DNA from: a virus
Reading direction: 5' to 3' (one strand)
IMG/VR virus record: IMGVR_UViG_3300024344_003321
Coordinates: 33,425-97,424 of that record
Length of the DNA stretch: 64,000 bases
Below, in pieces: positions 8,644 through 16,598 of this stretch (position 1 is its first letter; the number at the start of each line of letters is the position of its first letter). Made by a program: the position numbers and the translations under genes. The notes under the pieces are model-generated. The model was given only the letters and a program-made list of their open reading frames with translations. It made no database searches and was not told where the DNA came from.

Positions 8644-9647
8644 GTAAAATAATTTATTTACCAGTTGAACATCCGGGTGGGGCAGACGATGTTAGGAATA
8701 ATAGCACATACGATACATATATAACAGATTATTTAACTCAGAATGATAAGGAATATATTAGGATATATCCAAATATTCCACACCCAACAAGTTTAAAGGC
8801 TGGAAGTTTTCTTGATGCAGAGTTTACTATTAGATTTAAGAGTGCACAACTCGCAGAAATAGCAAGATTATATCGTGATGATGTGATTGTTTCTGGTGAT
8901 ATAATATGGAGTGCTGATTTGTGGCACCCAGGTATTGAAAGTATTGCTTACATGAATTATTTTGCTAAGAAGGATGTTAAAATTAGAGGTATGTTACATG
9001 CCGGTAGCTTCACTGATACGGATTTTGTACGGGATTTAGAGAGGTGGGCTAAAAACTTTGAGGATATAGTTTTTGATATATCAGATAAAATTTATGTTGG
9101 TAGTGAATTTATTAAAAATGATGTTATTAAGAAGAGGATAGTTGACCCAAATAAAATGCAAGTTACTGGGTTCCCTCTCGATATAGATAAATTAAGTAAA
9201 TTTCATAACAATAATAAGGAAGATATTGTTTTATTTAGTGCAAGGAATGTAGATGAAAAGCAGCCTTGGTTATTTGAAGAATTATCTAAAAGATTAAAAG
9301 GTAAAGCTAAATTCATAAATACATTAGAGCATAATTTTAGTAAAGAAGAATATTATGAATTGTTATCTAAGTCAAAGATTATAGTGAGTTATGCTTTACA
9401 AGAAAATTTTGGAGTATCAGTACAAGAAGCTGCATATTTAAATTGTGTGCCTGTTCTACCTAATAGGTTAGTTTATCCAGAATTTTTTAGTAAAAAGCAT
9501 TTATATAATACTTTTGAGGAAAGTGTTTCTATGGTAGAACATATTTTAAATAATTGGAATTTTACTGATGTGCATTGGCCAATAGAACAGATTGGCGTGA
9601 GTTGTAATTCAAATAAAAATATAATGGAGGAATGGTTTAATGCGTAA
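8640..9647 (+). CDS. GT-B glycosyltransferase
   Basis: 335 residues. The N-half is divergent (LPVEHPGGADD) with a typical acceptor-side segment YVGSEFIKNDVI; the C-half has VLFSARNVDEKQP and the donor-binding helix ENFGVSVQEAAYLNCVPVL, the E-x7-E type signature of GT4. It ends the heptose-like module and probably uses the nucleotide sugar made by the four genes before it. Start and stop overlap both neighbours, the next gene being the DpdA-like one, which hints that the acceptor might be phage DNA or a base; this is inference. Confidence 0.8.
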   Translation: MSKIIYLPVEHPGGADDVRNNSTYDTYITDYLTQNDKEYIRIYPNIPHPTSLKAGSFLDAEFTIRFKSAQLAEIARLYRDDVIVSGDIIWSADLWHPGIESIAYMNYFAKKDVKIRGMLHAGSFTDTDFVRDLERWAKNFEDIVFDISDKIYVGSEFIKNDVIKKRIVDPNKMQVTGFPLDIDKLSKFHNNNKEDIVLFSARNVDEKQPWLFEELSKRLKGKAKFINTLEHNFSKEEYYELLSKSKIIVSYALQENFGVSVQEAAYLNCVPVLPNRLVYPEFFSKKHLYNTFEESVSMVEHILNNWNFTDVHWPIEQIGVSCNSNKNIMEEWFNA

Positions 9648-10839
9648 ATTTATTTATTTCCCATCATTTTCTGCAGGAGAATATGGTGATAAATTAAAAA
9701 AAGATTATAAGTTTAAAAATGGGCACTCGTGCCGATTTTATTCGGATGATTTTCCTGAACAATATAGACATAATCAAGTTTTAATAACAGCGGGAGCTCA
9801 TTTTAAAACTGATGGTTATCGTAATTTGTTAGGACTATCTAAGGATAATTTAGTGATGGGTGACTCTGGTGGATATCAAATAGCATCTGGTGCTATGAAG
9901 TGGGATATAAAACATAGAGATAGAATTTTTAAATGGTTAGAAGAAAATGCTGATGTTGCTATGAATTTAGATATTCCACCAAGATTGAAATATCAAGGTA
10001 AATATAGAGAATGTTTAGATATTAGCATTGATAATTTTAAATATTTTGATAAACATCAGGATGGTAGCACTAAATTTCTAAATGTAGTACAGGGTGATGA
10101 TGATGTTACATACCAGAATTGGTATGACCAAGTAAAAGATTTTGAATTTTCTGGTTGGGGTGTAGGTGGTGCCGGTGGGAGTATGTATCGGTTCATGTCA
10201 GGTGTTTTAGCATTAATAAATGGTAAAGAACACCTAAAACCTAATAATGAATATTTTCATATTTTGGGAACATCGAAGATTAGAGATTTTTTAATGTTAA
10301 TACAATTGCAGAAGTCACTTGAAGAGGTTGGGAGTAAAGTAACTGTTACTACGGATAGTTCGTCACCAGATAGAGCTGTAGTATTTGGGACATTCTATAC
10401 TAATTTTAGTATTAAGCGGGGTACATTTGAGTCGGTTAATTTTCCCAATGCTAAGCATCAAGGGGATATAATTGATGATTTTTTAACACTTGAAAATATG
10501 AATTGGCCAAACTTGACTAAATTTGATGATAATTTATCAAAATTTGTAGGTTGGAAAGACACAGCAGAATGGAATTCTGATTGTACAATTGGTATGAGAT
10601 TACATAATTTTTTTGTATTCAAGGATGCAATACAGCAGATAACTGATTATGTATATGGTCACAATTATATTTTAGAACAAGTTGTGGATAAAGAAGTATA
10701 TACTGTTTTAATGTCAATTGATGAAATGGTCAAAAGTGATGACCCGAAGCGTGTATTTGAGAAATATAAACCATTGTATTCTAAATTTAGTAATATGAAA
10801 AAAACAATAATAAATAACAGTGCGGGGTTTTGGGAATGA
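9640..10839 (+). CDS. dpdA: DpdA-like DNA 7-deazaguanine transglycosylase (TGT superfamily)
   Basis: Related to tRNA-guanine transglycosylase; phage DpdA proteins exchange guanine in DNA for a 7-deazaguanine base. TGT-type features: GDSGGYQIASG with the substrate-contact Asp at D75, NLDIPP with D111, VVQGDD, a Gly-rich GWGVGGAGG loop, HILGTS, and TTDSSSPDR with the candidate nucleophile D239. The Cys-rich zinc site of bacterial TGT is not apparent, as in other phage DpdA. Length (399) fits. With folE, queD and queE in the same window the DNA-modification role is well supported; tRNA as the target is the less likely alternative. ATG 9640 lies inside the previous gene, after GGAGGAATGG. Confidence 0.88.
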   Translation: MRKFIYFPSFSAGEYGDKLKKDYKFKNGHSCRFYSDDFPEQYRHNQVLITAGAHFKTDGYRNLLGLSKDNLVMGDSGGYQIASGAMKWDIKHRDRIFKWLEENADVAMNLDIPPRLKYQGKYRECLDISIDNFKYFDKHQDGSTKFLNVVQGDDDVTYQNWYDQVKDFEFSGWGVGGAGGSMYRFMSGVLALINGKEHLKPNNEYFHILGTSKIRDFLMLIQLQKSLEEVGSKVTVTTDSSSPDRAVVFGTFYTNFSIKRGTFESVNFPNAKHQGDIIDDFLTLENMNWPNLTKFDDNLSKFVGWKDTAEWNSDCTIGMRLHNFFVFKDAIQQITDYVYGHNYILEQVVDKEVYTVLMSIDEMVKSDDPKRVFEKYKPLYSKFSNMKKTIINNSAGFWE

Positions 10840-10916
10840 TGGATCCAATGTCAATAATGGATCCAATAATGCATCCAGAGCGCCGAATTAATAATATAAA
10901 ACAAGGAAATAATAGT

Positions 10917-11639
10917 ATGGATAAAAATAAAATAGATAGATTTATAACAAAATATTCTTTAGCTGGTAACGCTAATTCAGTTAAATGGAAATTTACTGAT
11001 AATAGGTTAGTAACATCATTTGTAACTGAGGATAGAAGTTTATTGGGTCAAGTAACAGTTGATAATTTTGACTTTGAGGAATGTGAATTGGGGGTTTATG
11101 CAACAGACCAATTGCAAAAATTATTAAGTGTACTTAGTGACAGCGTAAAACTATCTTTAAATAAATTTGGTGATAAGCCACTTTCATTAGGAATTAAAAA
11201 TGATTTTGTCGCAGTGGACTTTGTGTTATCAGATTTATCGGTTATACCAGAACCACCTAAAATGAAAAAAATACCAGACTTTAAAACTAAAATTAAAATG
11301 GATACTGCTTTTATATCTGCATTTATTAAAGGTAAATCTGCATTACCAGATTCAACATCATTTACAGTAACAGGTACCAATGATGGTGATTGTAAAATAG
11401 TTATAGGGTATTCCAATACAACTACAAATAGAGTTAGCTTAGATGTAGAATGTTCAAACTGTGATTTAGATGAAAATGTATCATTTAATGCAGATTTATT
11501 TAAGGAAATTTTAAGTGCAAATAAAGAATGTACTGATGCTGTTCTTGAAGTTTCAAATGATGGTCTTGCTAAGATAAATTTTAAAATAGACGATTTTGAT
11601 GCAGTTTATTATATGGTAGCTAACCAAGAGGATGAGTAA
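10917..11639 (+). CDS. 45: Sliding clamp, T4 gp45-like
   Basis: Processivity clamp for the polymerase and, in T4, for late transcription. From ATG 10917 the protein has 240 residues, near T4 gp45 (228), with the alternating strand pattern of PCNA-type clamps and the central FVAVDFVLSD and PEPPKMKKIPDF linker. AAGGAA at 10903-10908 supports this start. However, the frame is open back to ATG 10836, which overlaps the dpdA stop as ATGA, and this would add a 27-residue Met/Pro-rich leader. Identification rests on pattern and on the two clamp loader genes just downstream. Confidence 0.85.
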   Translation: MDKNKIDRFITKYSLAGNANSVKWKFTDNRLVTSFVTEDRSLLGQVTVDNFDFEECELGVYATDQLQKLLSVLSDSVKLSLNKFGDKPLSLGIKNDFVAVDFVLSDLSVIPEPPKMKKIPDFKTKIKMDTAFISAFIKGKSALPDSTSFTVTGTNDGDCKIVIGYSNTTTNRVSLDVECSNCDLDENVSFNADLFKEILSANKECTDAVLEVSNDGLAKINFKIDDFDAVYYMVANQEDE

Positions 11640-12550
11640 TGAGTGTAACGCATTCACTTTGGGTTGAAAAGTATAGGCCTAATAAATTAGATAATTATAT
11701 AGGTAATGAACATTTAAAGACAAAAGTGCAGCGGTATATAGATGACCAAGATGTCCCTCACCTATTATTATATGGTAGAGCAGGTACAGGCAAAACTACT
11801 TTGGCTAAATTAGTCGTTAAGAATATTGAATGTGATTATCTTTATATAAATGCATCAGATGAAAATAATATAGATACTGTACGGTTTAAAATAAGAGCAT
11901 TTGCATCAACTGTTGGGTTTAAGGATTTAAAAGTTGTGATATTAGATGAGTGCGACTATTTAACGCCAAATGCACAGGCTGCATTAAGAAATGTAATGGA
12001 AACATTTTCAAAACATTGTAGGTTCATATTAACTTGTAATTATGTTGAACGGGTCATCGACCCAATACAATCAAGATGCCAATCATATAAGATTGTACCA
12101 CCTAAAAAATCAGATGTTGCTAGGCACATAGTAACTATATTAAACGCTGAAAAAGTCACCTATGATTTAGATGATGTAGCTACTTTGATAACTGCCGGGT
12201 ACCCTGATATTAGACGAGTGTTAAACTCTATGCAAAGACAGGTAGTCGATGGAAAATTGAAGGTGGATGTTGATACTATAATACAAAATGACTATAAAAT
12301 GAAATTGTTAGAATTATTAACTACTAATGCTAGTTTAAATGATATACGACAATTAATTGCCAACAATTCTATTAGTGATTATTCTGAATTATATAGGTTA
12401 TTATATGATGAGGTTGATAATTATTCTAAGGGGAATGTTGCAGAATGTATATTAGCAATAGCAGAAGGTCAATATCAAGACGTGAATGTGGTTGATAAGG
12501 AAATTAATTTTATGAGTACTATATTAAAAATACAGGAAAAAATAAGATGA
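11639..12550 (+). CDS. 44: Clamp loader ATPase subunit, T4 gp44-like
   Basis: AAA+ ATPase that opens the clamp and loads it on primed DNA. Walker A GRAGTGKTT at 46-54, Walker B VVILDECD with D103-E104 (DECD in place of DEAD), sensor 1 LTCNY, and the SRC motif at 145-147 that contacts the neighbouring ATP site are all clear. The opening WVEKYRP is the usual RFC-box start. 303 residues, T4 gp44 being 319. It begins with TAATG overlap on the clamp stop. Works as a 4:1 complex with gp62 in T4; the gp62-like gene is 0.6 kb downstream. Confidence 0.95.
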   Translation: MSVTHSLWVEKYRPNKLDNYIGNEHLKTKVQRYIDDQDVPHLLLYGRAGTGKTTLAKLVVKNIECDYLYINASDENNIDTVRFKIRAFASTVGFKDLKVVILDECDYLTPNAQAALRNVMETFSKHCRFILTCNYVERVIDPIQSRCQSYKIVPPKKSDVARHIVTILNAEKVTYDLDDVATLITAGYPDIRRVLNSMQRQVVDGKLKVDVDTIIQNDYKMKLLELLTTNASLNDIRQLIANNSISDYSELYRLLYDEVDNYSKGNVAECILAIAEGQYQDVNVVDKEINFMSTILKIQEKIR

Positions 12551-12732
12551 GAACTTTTGAAGTTGTAAATAATAATGATTGTGCGGACAATACTTGGGGT
12601 GATACTGATTGTAGAAAAATTATAGTTACCTTACCCGAAGGACCATATACGGATGAGCGAATTTTAAATAAAACAGGTTATAATCCCGAAAATGTTACAA
12701 TACGGGATATAACATTGGAGGAGATATTATGA
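12547..12732 (+). CDS. Unknown 61-residue protein
   Basis: Short acidic protein starting as ATGA on the clamp loader stop and overlapping the next gene by 4 bases. Two cysteines and an NNNDCADNTWGDTDC segment are the only notable features. It is kept as a gene because of the tight coupling on both sides. Function unknown. Confidence 0.6.
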   Translation: MRTFEVVNNNDCADNTWGDTDCRKIIVTLPEGPYTDERILNKTGYNPENVTIRDITLEEIL

Positions 12733-12953
12733 GTAATGACTTTCAAGATTCAATGGGAATGGATATGACAAAGACCGTTGAATATACATGTGAAAAATGT
12801 AATTTTGATGTGTTTGAGGCAAAATGTAAAATAAGAAAATTGCCTGCAGATATATCACCATCTGGTGAGGATGCTATAATACCTATGCAGGTATTTGCAT
12901 GTGGTAAATGTGGCCATATTAACCAAGAATTTCAACAGGGTGAGTTTGAATAG
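12729..12953 (+). CDS. Small zinc-ribbon protein
   Basis: 74 residues with two knuckles, YTCEKCNFDVF and FACGKCGHINQ, a classic four-Cys zinc ribbon. GGAGGAG just upstream is a strong ribosome site and ATGA overlaps the previous stop. It sits among replication genes and may be a DNA- or protein-binding adaptor, but no specific role can be assigned. Confidence 0.72.
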   Translation: MSNDFQDSMGMDMTKTVEYTCEKCNFDVFEAKCKIRKLPADISPSGEDAIIPMQVFACGKCGHINQEFQQGEFE

Positions 12954-13136
12954 ATGCCGATATACACTTTTAGATGTAAATGTGGAAATGAAAAAGACAT
13001 TATATGCAAGAGCTGTGATACAGAATTACGGATGTGTACTAAATGTGGATGTGGTATGAAGCGGGTAGTGAGTAAGGGTGGTTCATTTAAATTAAAGGGC
13101 AGTGGATTTTACGAAACTGACTATAAGGATAAATGA
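12954..13136 (+). CDS. FmdB-like zinc-ribbon protein
   Basis: 60 residues beginning MPIYTFRCKCG, the hallmark opening of FmdB/CxxC_CxxC_SSSS regulatory zinc ribbons; a second pair, CTKCGCGMKRV, follows, then SKGGSFKLKGSGFYETD, which matches the usual family tail. The start directly follows the previous stop. It is two or so residues short of typical members. Two zinc ribbons in a row between clamp loader subunits may be transcription or replication accessory factors; function not established. Confidence 0.75.
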   Translation: MPIYTFRCKCGNEKDIICKSCDTELRMCTKCGCGMKRVVSKGGSFKLKGSGFYETDYKDK

Positions 13137-13564
13137 TGACAATATTTAATTGGATAGACCAGATATTGGTTAATAAAAAATCATGGGAAAAGTTTGATGA
13201 ATCTGACCATAAAACTTTCAGTCCATTTATCATAAATAGATGGTTATCAATGGATGTGGATTTTCTTGAAATAGTTAATTTTTTTCAAAAATATTCTATT
13301 GGATTGTTAAAACCTAAAGAAGTATATAAATGGTATTGTGATGTATTGCCAAAAGGTAAGAGATTTAATAAATATATCAAGGGGAAAAAACAAGTGAAAT
13401 ATAATAACGATTTGATAGAAATTACATGCAAACATTTTGAAACAAGTAAAAAAGAATGTATGGAGTATATTGAATTAATGAATAAAGAACAATTAACATC
13501 ATTATTAGAATTGTTTGGTAAAAATCCAAAAGAAATTAAAACATTATTAAAGGGCAAAAAGTGA
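13133..13564 (+). CDS. 62: Clamp loader small subunit, T4 gp62-like
   Basis: 143 residues. The segment FSPFIINRWLSMDVDFL followed by a conserved VLPKGKRFNKYIKG block and a C-terminal region of three helices fits gp62 of T4-like and cyanomyovirus genomes (FLPYIVNR.LS and PRGKR/PRKRF). It lacks an ATPase motif, as expected of this subunit. It completes a gp44/62 loader with the clamp 1.5 kb upstream. Shorter than T4 gp62 (187) but like marine relatives. The call rests on pattern recognition and gene order. Confidence 0.78.
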   Translation: MMTIFNWIDQILVNKKSWEKFDESDHKTFSPFIINRWLSMDVDFLEIVNFFQKYSIGLLKPKEVYKWYCDVLPKGKRFNKYIKGKKQVKYNNDLIEITCKHFETSKKECMEYIELMNKEQLTSLLELFGKNPKEIKTLLKGKK

Positions 13565-14001
13565 AACCAAAAATAAAAGTTACAAATGAAAAAGGCGAAG
13601 ATGTTACTATGGACCGACTAAATATCATAGGGCAAAATGGAAATAGTGGGTTACATTATGACAAGATAGAAGATGCTATTTCATTTATAACAAAAAAATA
13701 TCCAGAAACCACAAAAATGTTTCAAGATACACAATTTGAGCAATGGGAGTTATTCTGTAAAAAACAAAAAGATTATGGGCCAAAAAATATATCAGTTGGA
13801 ACTAATTTAGAAACGGATGAAGAAGTTAAATTGGCTCTAACGGGATTGTGGTTTAGAATGAATGACAAAATGCAAAGATTTCAACAAATAGTTATGAATA
13901 ATCAAGAACCTGAAAATGAATCTTTAATGGATACATTTACAGATTTAGCTAATTACGCAATAATAGCACAATTAGTACAAGAAAAAATATGGGGGAAATA
14001 A
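13561..14001 (+). CDS. DUF1599 / Nmad1-type nucleotide-modification-associated protein
   Basis: 146 residues, GTG start at 13561 overlapping the previous stop. The segment KKQKDYGPKNIS, then LALTGLWFRMNDKMQRF and ESLMDTFTDLANYAII, matches the DUF1599 family, called Nmad1 because it co-occurs with base-modification genes. The conserved Asp and Asn residues are in place. The exact chemistry of the family is not established. Its presence 2.7 kb after dpdA fits a modified-DNA phage and it may act on deoxynucleotide pools or bases. Confidence 0.75.
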   Translation: MKPKIKVTNEKGEDVTMDRLNIIGQNGNSGLHYDKIEDAISFITKKYPETTKMFQDTQFEQWELFCKKQKDYGPKNISVGTNLETDEEVKLALTGLWFRMNDKMQRFQQIVMNNQEPENESLMDTFTDLANYAIIAQLVQEKIWGK

Positions 14002-14198
14002 TGGATGAAGAAACAAGGTATCACACAGGTGATGTCGTTACAATAAATAATATAGATTGGATTATTGAATCTGTTACAATGAGATTTGGTAAGATAATGA
14101 ATTACGCGTTAAAATACAAAGATGAAAATGGTGATAGGGAATTTGTTAATATTGAAACGGGTTCACTTGAAACATTAATTAAATTAGGAGAGAGTTAA
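14001..14198 (+). CDS. Unknown 65-residue protein
   Basis: Start ATG 14001 overlaps the previous stop (TAATG) with GGGGGAAA just before it. The sequence TGDVVTINNIDWIIESVTMRFG suggests a small beta-barrel, SH3-like fold. It ends in TAATG overlap with the synthetase-like gene. No function can be assigned. Confidence 0.6.
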   Translation: MDEETRYHTGDVVTINNIDWIIESVTMRFGKIMNYALKYKDENGDREFVNIETGSLETLIKLGES

Positions 14199-15031
14199 TG
14201 AAAGATATGTTCGCATATGATGCGGTAGTATATAAAATGAGGCAGTATTTTAGAGAAGCAAAAGGATTTGTCGAAGTACCGGCACAATCCCGACAGTCAA
14301 TATTAGCAGCGTGTGAGGACCCAAAAACAATCAGCCAGTATGTTTTTAGTGGAACGAATTGGCCACTACCACAAACAGGACAAATGTGGTTGGAACACGA
14401 GCTGTTGAAAAACCCAACGATAAAGGGTGTATTTTGTGTAACTACATCATACAGAAATGAGCCAAATCCAATACCAGGGAGACACGATAAAATATTTCCA
14501 ATGTTTGAATTTGAATCACATGGTAATATGGATGATTTGATAACCATTGAAGAAGAATTATTATCATTTTTAGGGTTTGGTAGTGTGTTAGATTTCAGCA
14601 CTGTAAAATATGAAGATGCTTCTACAAAATATGGTGTATCTGAATTAGATGTTGATGAAGAAGAAAAACTATGTAAGGATTTCAGTACTTGTACATTCTT
14701 AACAGACTTTCCTCAAAGAACACATCCATTTTGGAATATGAAACAAAATGAAGTGGATAAAAATCTATTTAATAAAGTAGATGTCATAATGCATGGAATG
14801 GAAACAATAGGAAGTGCTGAACGGAGTACAAATGTTGAAGAAATGCGACATCAATTTCATACAATTTCAGATGGTGAATATGCGGGATTGTTATTTAATC
14901 ATTTTGGAAAAGAACGAGTTGAAGCTGAATTAGAGGAATATTTATCCCATGATATGTTTCCAAGATTTGGAGCAGGAATTGGCGTTACTCGTATGGTACG
15001 GGCAATGGAATTATCAGGATTATTAAATTAA
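14198..15031 (+). CDS. Class II aminoacyl-tRNA synthetase-like catalytic core (AsnRS/AsnA-related)
   Basis: 277 residues forming only the class II catalytic fold, without an anticodon-binding domain. Motif 2 is TSYRNEPNPIPGRH with R86, followed by FPMFEFE; motif 3 is GAGIGVTRM at 258-266 with R265. The layout resembles archaeal asparagine synthetase-related (AS-AR) proteins, which derive from AsnRS/AspRS and can activate amino acids without charging tRNA. Possible roles are asparagine synthesis, aminoacylation of a phage tRNA, or attaching an amino acid to a modified base. It lies 0.6 kb before an unusual tRNA. GGAGAGTT precedes ATG 14198. Confidence 0.82.
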   Translation: MKDMFAYDAVVYKMRQYFREAKGFVEVPAQSRQSILAACEDPKTISQYVFSGTNWPLPQTGQMWLEHELLKNPTIKGVFCVTTSYRNEPNPIPGRHDKIFPMFEFESHGNMDDLITIEEELLSFLGFGSVLDFSTVKYEDASTKYGVSELDVDEEEKLCKDFSTCTFLTDFPQRTHPFWNMKQNEVDKNLFNKVDVIMHGMETIGSAERSTNVEEMRHQFHTISDGEYAGLLFNHFGKERVEAELEEYLSHDMFPRFGAGIGVTRMVRAMELSGLLN

Positions 15032-15050
15032 ACAATAGGAGAATAAGGTT

Positions 15051-15260
15051 ATGGCACATTATTACGAAGCAAATGTAGTATTTGAGGAAACGGTTGATAC
15101 AAAAAATGGACCGAAAACTAAAAAGACAAAAGAAAACTATTTGGTAGAAGGTGATTCAGTTACTTATGTTGAAGCAAAAGTAAATGAACATCTACAAGAT
15201 AGTGTTCACCCATTTGAAGTAAAATCAGTTAGAGAATCTAAAATAGTAGAAGTTGTTTGA
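15051..15260 (+). CDS. Small DUF4494-like phage protein
   Basis: 69 residues. The pattern YYEANVVFEETVDTKNG, then NYLVEGDSVTYVEAKVNEHL, then FEVKSVRESKIVEVV fits the DUF4494 family of small phage proteins (strand pair, YLV..(S/D)..EAE helix, strand pair). AATAGGAGAATAAGG precedes the start. No function is known for the family. Overlaps the thioesterase start by 4 bases. Confidence 0.6.
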   Translation: MAHYYEANVVFEETVDTKNGPKTKKTKENYLVEGDSVTYVEAKVNEHLQDSVHPFEVKSVRESKIVEVV

Positions 15261-15625
15261 AATTCCTAACACGAAAACTCGTTACACCAGCAGACTTAAA
15301 CCCTCGTGGAACTTTACATGGGGGTATTCTGCTGAAATGGATTGACGAAGAAGCAGGTGTACACGCAGCATTAGAACTCAATACAGGTTTATTAGTCACT
15401 AAATATATGTCAGAGATAGAATTTGTATCTCCAGTGTTACCAGGCGATATAGTTGAAATTGGAATGGAAACTTTAAAGGTTGGGACAACATCAATTACAT
15501 TAAAATGCGATGTTAGGTCTAAACAAATGGATGCTGTTATATTACGAATTGAAAAGATTATATTTGTCAGAGTGAATAAATATGGTCAACCAAAAGCACA
15601 CGGTGCGAGTTGGGATGAAGATTAA
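15257..15625 (+). CDS. Hotdog-fold acyl-CoA thioesterase (YciA-like)
   Basis: 122 residues, TTG start at 15257 overlapping the previous stop. The opening KLVTPADLNPRGTLHGG carries the HGG of YciA/BACH-type acyl-CoA thioesterases, with the hotdog helix LKWIDEEAGVHAAL and later strands VSPVLPGDIVEI and TSITLKCDV. Such enzymes hydrolyse acyl-CoA in the cytoplasm. It is an uncommon gene in phages; it may alter host lipid or CoA pools, or act on a thioester in the modification pathway. The tRNA starts 2 bases after its stop. Confidence 0.85.
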   Translation: MKFLTRKLVTPADLNPRGTLHGGILLKWIDEEAGVHAALELNTGLLVTKYMSEIEFVSPVLPGDIVEIGMETLKVGTTSITLKCDVRSKQMDAVILRIEKIIFVRVNKYGQPKAHGASWDED

Positions 15626-15627
15626 AT

Positions 15628-15711
15628 TGGAGTATGGTGGAATTGGCAGACACGCTATCCTGTTTAGATGGTGATATTTATATCGTGGGGGTTCGATTCC
15701 TTCTGCTCCAG
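15628..15711 (+). tRNA. tRNA with Leu-like class II body but apparent GUU (Asn) anticodon
   Basis: A cloverleaf can be drawn by eye: acceptor TGGAGTA/TGCTCCA (15628-15634 with 15704-15710), D arm GTGGAATTGGCAGACAC as in bacterial tRNA-Leu, anticodon stem CTATC/GATGG with loop CTGTTTA (15660-15666), a long variable arm GATA..TATC (15673-15684), T arm GGGGG TTCGATT CCTTC. The loop puts GTT at 34-36, an Asn anticodon, with an unusual T at 37. Position 73 is G (15711), normal for Asn but not for Leu. CCA is not encoded. The tRNA itself is well supported; identity is uncertain. Confidence 0.85.
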
Positions 15712-15737
15712 CAAAAATAAAAAAAAGAGGTTATAGT

Positions 15738-16598
15738 ATGAGTAGAATATCATATTCACAATTATCATTATATACTAATTGCCCTAAGCAATGGCAATTA
15801 AGGTATATAGACAAAATAACAGAATCCGAATCAAATATATATTTAGTATTCGGTACTGCAATGCATGAAACATTACAACATTATCTTGATGTGATGTACA
15901 AACATACAGTCAAAAAGGCCGATGAAATAAACTTACCAAAATTCTTACAAAAGGCTTTAATAACAGAATTTAAAAAAGCTGAAGAAGCTGATGGCAAACT
16001 ACCTTGCACGAAGGAAGAACTATATGAGTTTTTTCAAGATGGTTGTGATATACTTGATTTTTTCAAAAAACGGCGAAGTGAGTATTTTAGTAAAAACGGG
16101 TGGGAGTTAGTTGGTATAGAAAAACCAATAAATGTCGAGCTAAAAGGGAAATTGAGAATAGTTGGTTTTCTTGATGTGGTGATGTATGATAAAATAGCTA
16201 ATAGAATAAAGATAATTGATATTAAAACATCTACAATGGGTTGGAACAAGTGGCAGAAAAAAGATGAGAACAAAACAGCACAATTATTATTATATAAACA
16301 ATTTTATGCCAAACAATACGGATTTCCGATAGAAAATATAGATGTTGAATATTTTATAGTAAAACGGAAATTATATGAAAATGCACAATTTCCGCAAAAA
16401 AGAGTTCAAAAGTTTTCACCTGCAAGTGGGACGGTATCAATGAATAAAGTTGCTAAAAAAATGAAAATTTTTATGGATGATGCATTTGATGATGATGGTC
16501 AGCATATAATAAAAGAATATCAAACTAACCCATCTAAAAAGGCGTGTAGGTGGTGTGAATTTAATAAAACAGAACATTGTTCGGATGGTGTAAAATGA
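15738..16598 (+). CDS. PD-(D/E)XK nuclease with Cas4/AddB-type Fe-S cysteines
   Basis: 286 residues of the RecB/Cas4-like exonuclease family. The active site is D146 in GFLDVVMYD, D161 and K163 in IIDIKTS, and a QLLLYKQFY helix for motif QhxxY. C15 in TNCPKQWQLRY together with C270, C273 and C281 at the C-terminus make the one-plus-three cysteine set that holds an Fe-S cluster in Cas4 and AddB. GAGG lies before ATG 15738. Likely processes DNA ends in recombination or degrades host DNA. No CRISPR or cas1/cas2 is nearby, so a CRISPR role is not supported. Confidence 0.9.
   Translation: MSRISYSQLSLYTNCPKQWQLRYIDKITESESNIYLVFGTAMHETLQHYLDVMYKHTVKKADEINLPKFLQKALITEFKKAEEADGKLPCTKEELYEFFQDGCDILDFFKKRRSEYFSKNGWELVGIEKPINVELKGKLRIVGFLDVVMYDKIANRIKIIDIKTSTMGWNKWQKKDENKTAQLLLYKQFYAKQYGFPIENIDVEYFIVKRKLYENAQFPQKRVQKFSPASGTVSMNKVAKKMKIFMDDAFDDDGQHIIKEYQTNPSKKACRWCEFNKTEHCSDGVK

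Noticed and set aside
15738-16598. Cas4 of a phage CRISPR system
   Set aside because: No repeat array or cas1/cas2 is present in the window; an AddB/Cas4-like exonuclease outside CRISPR explains it.
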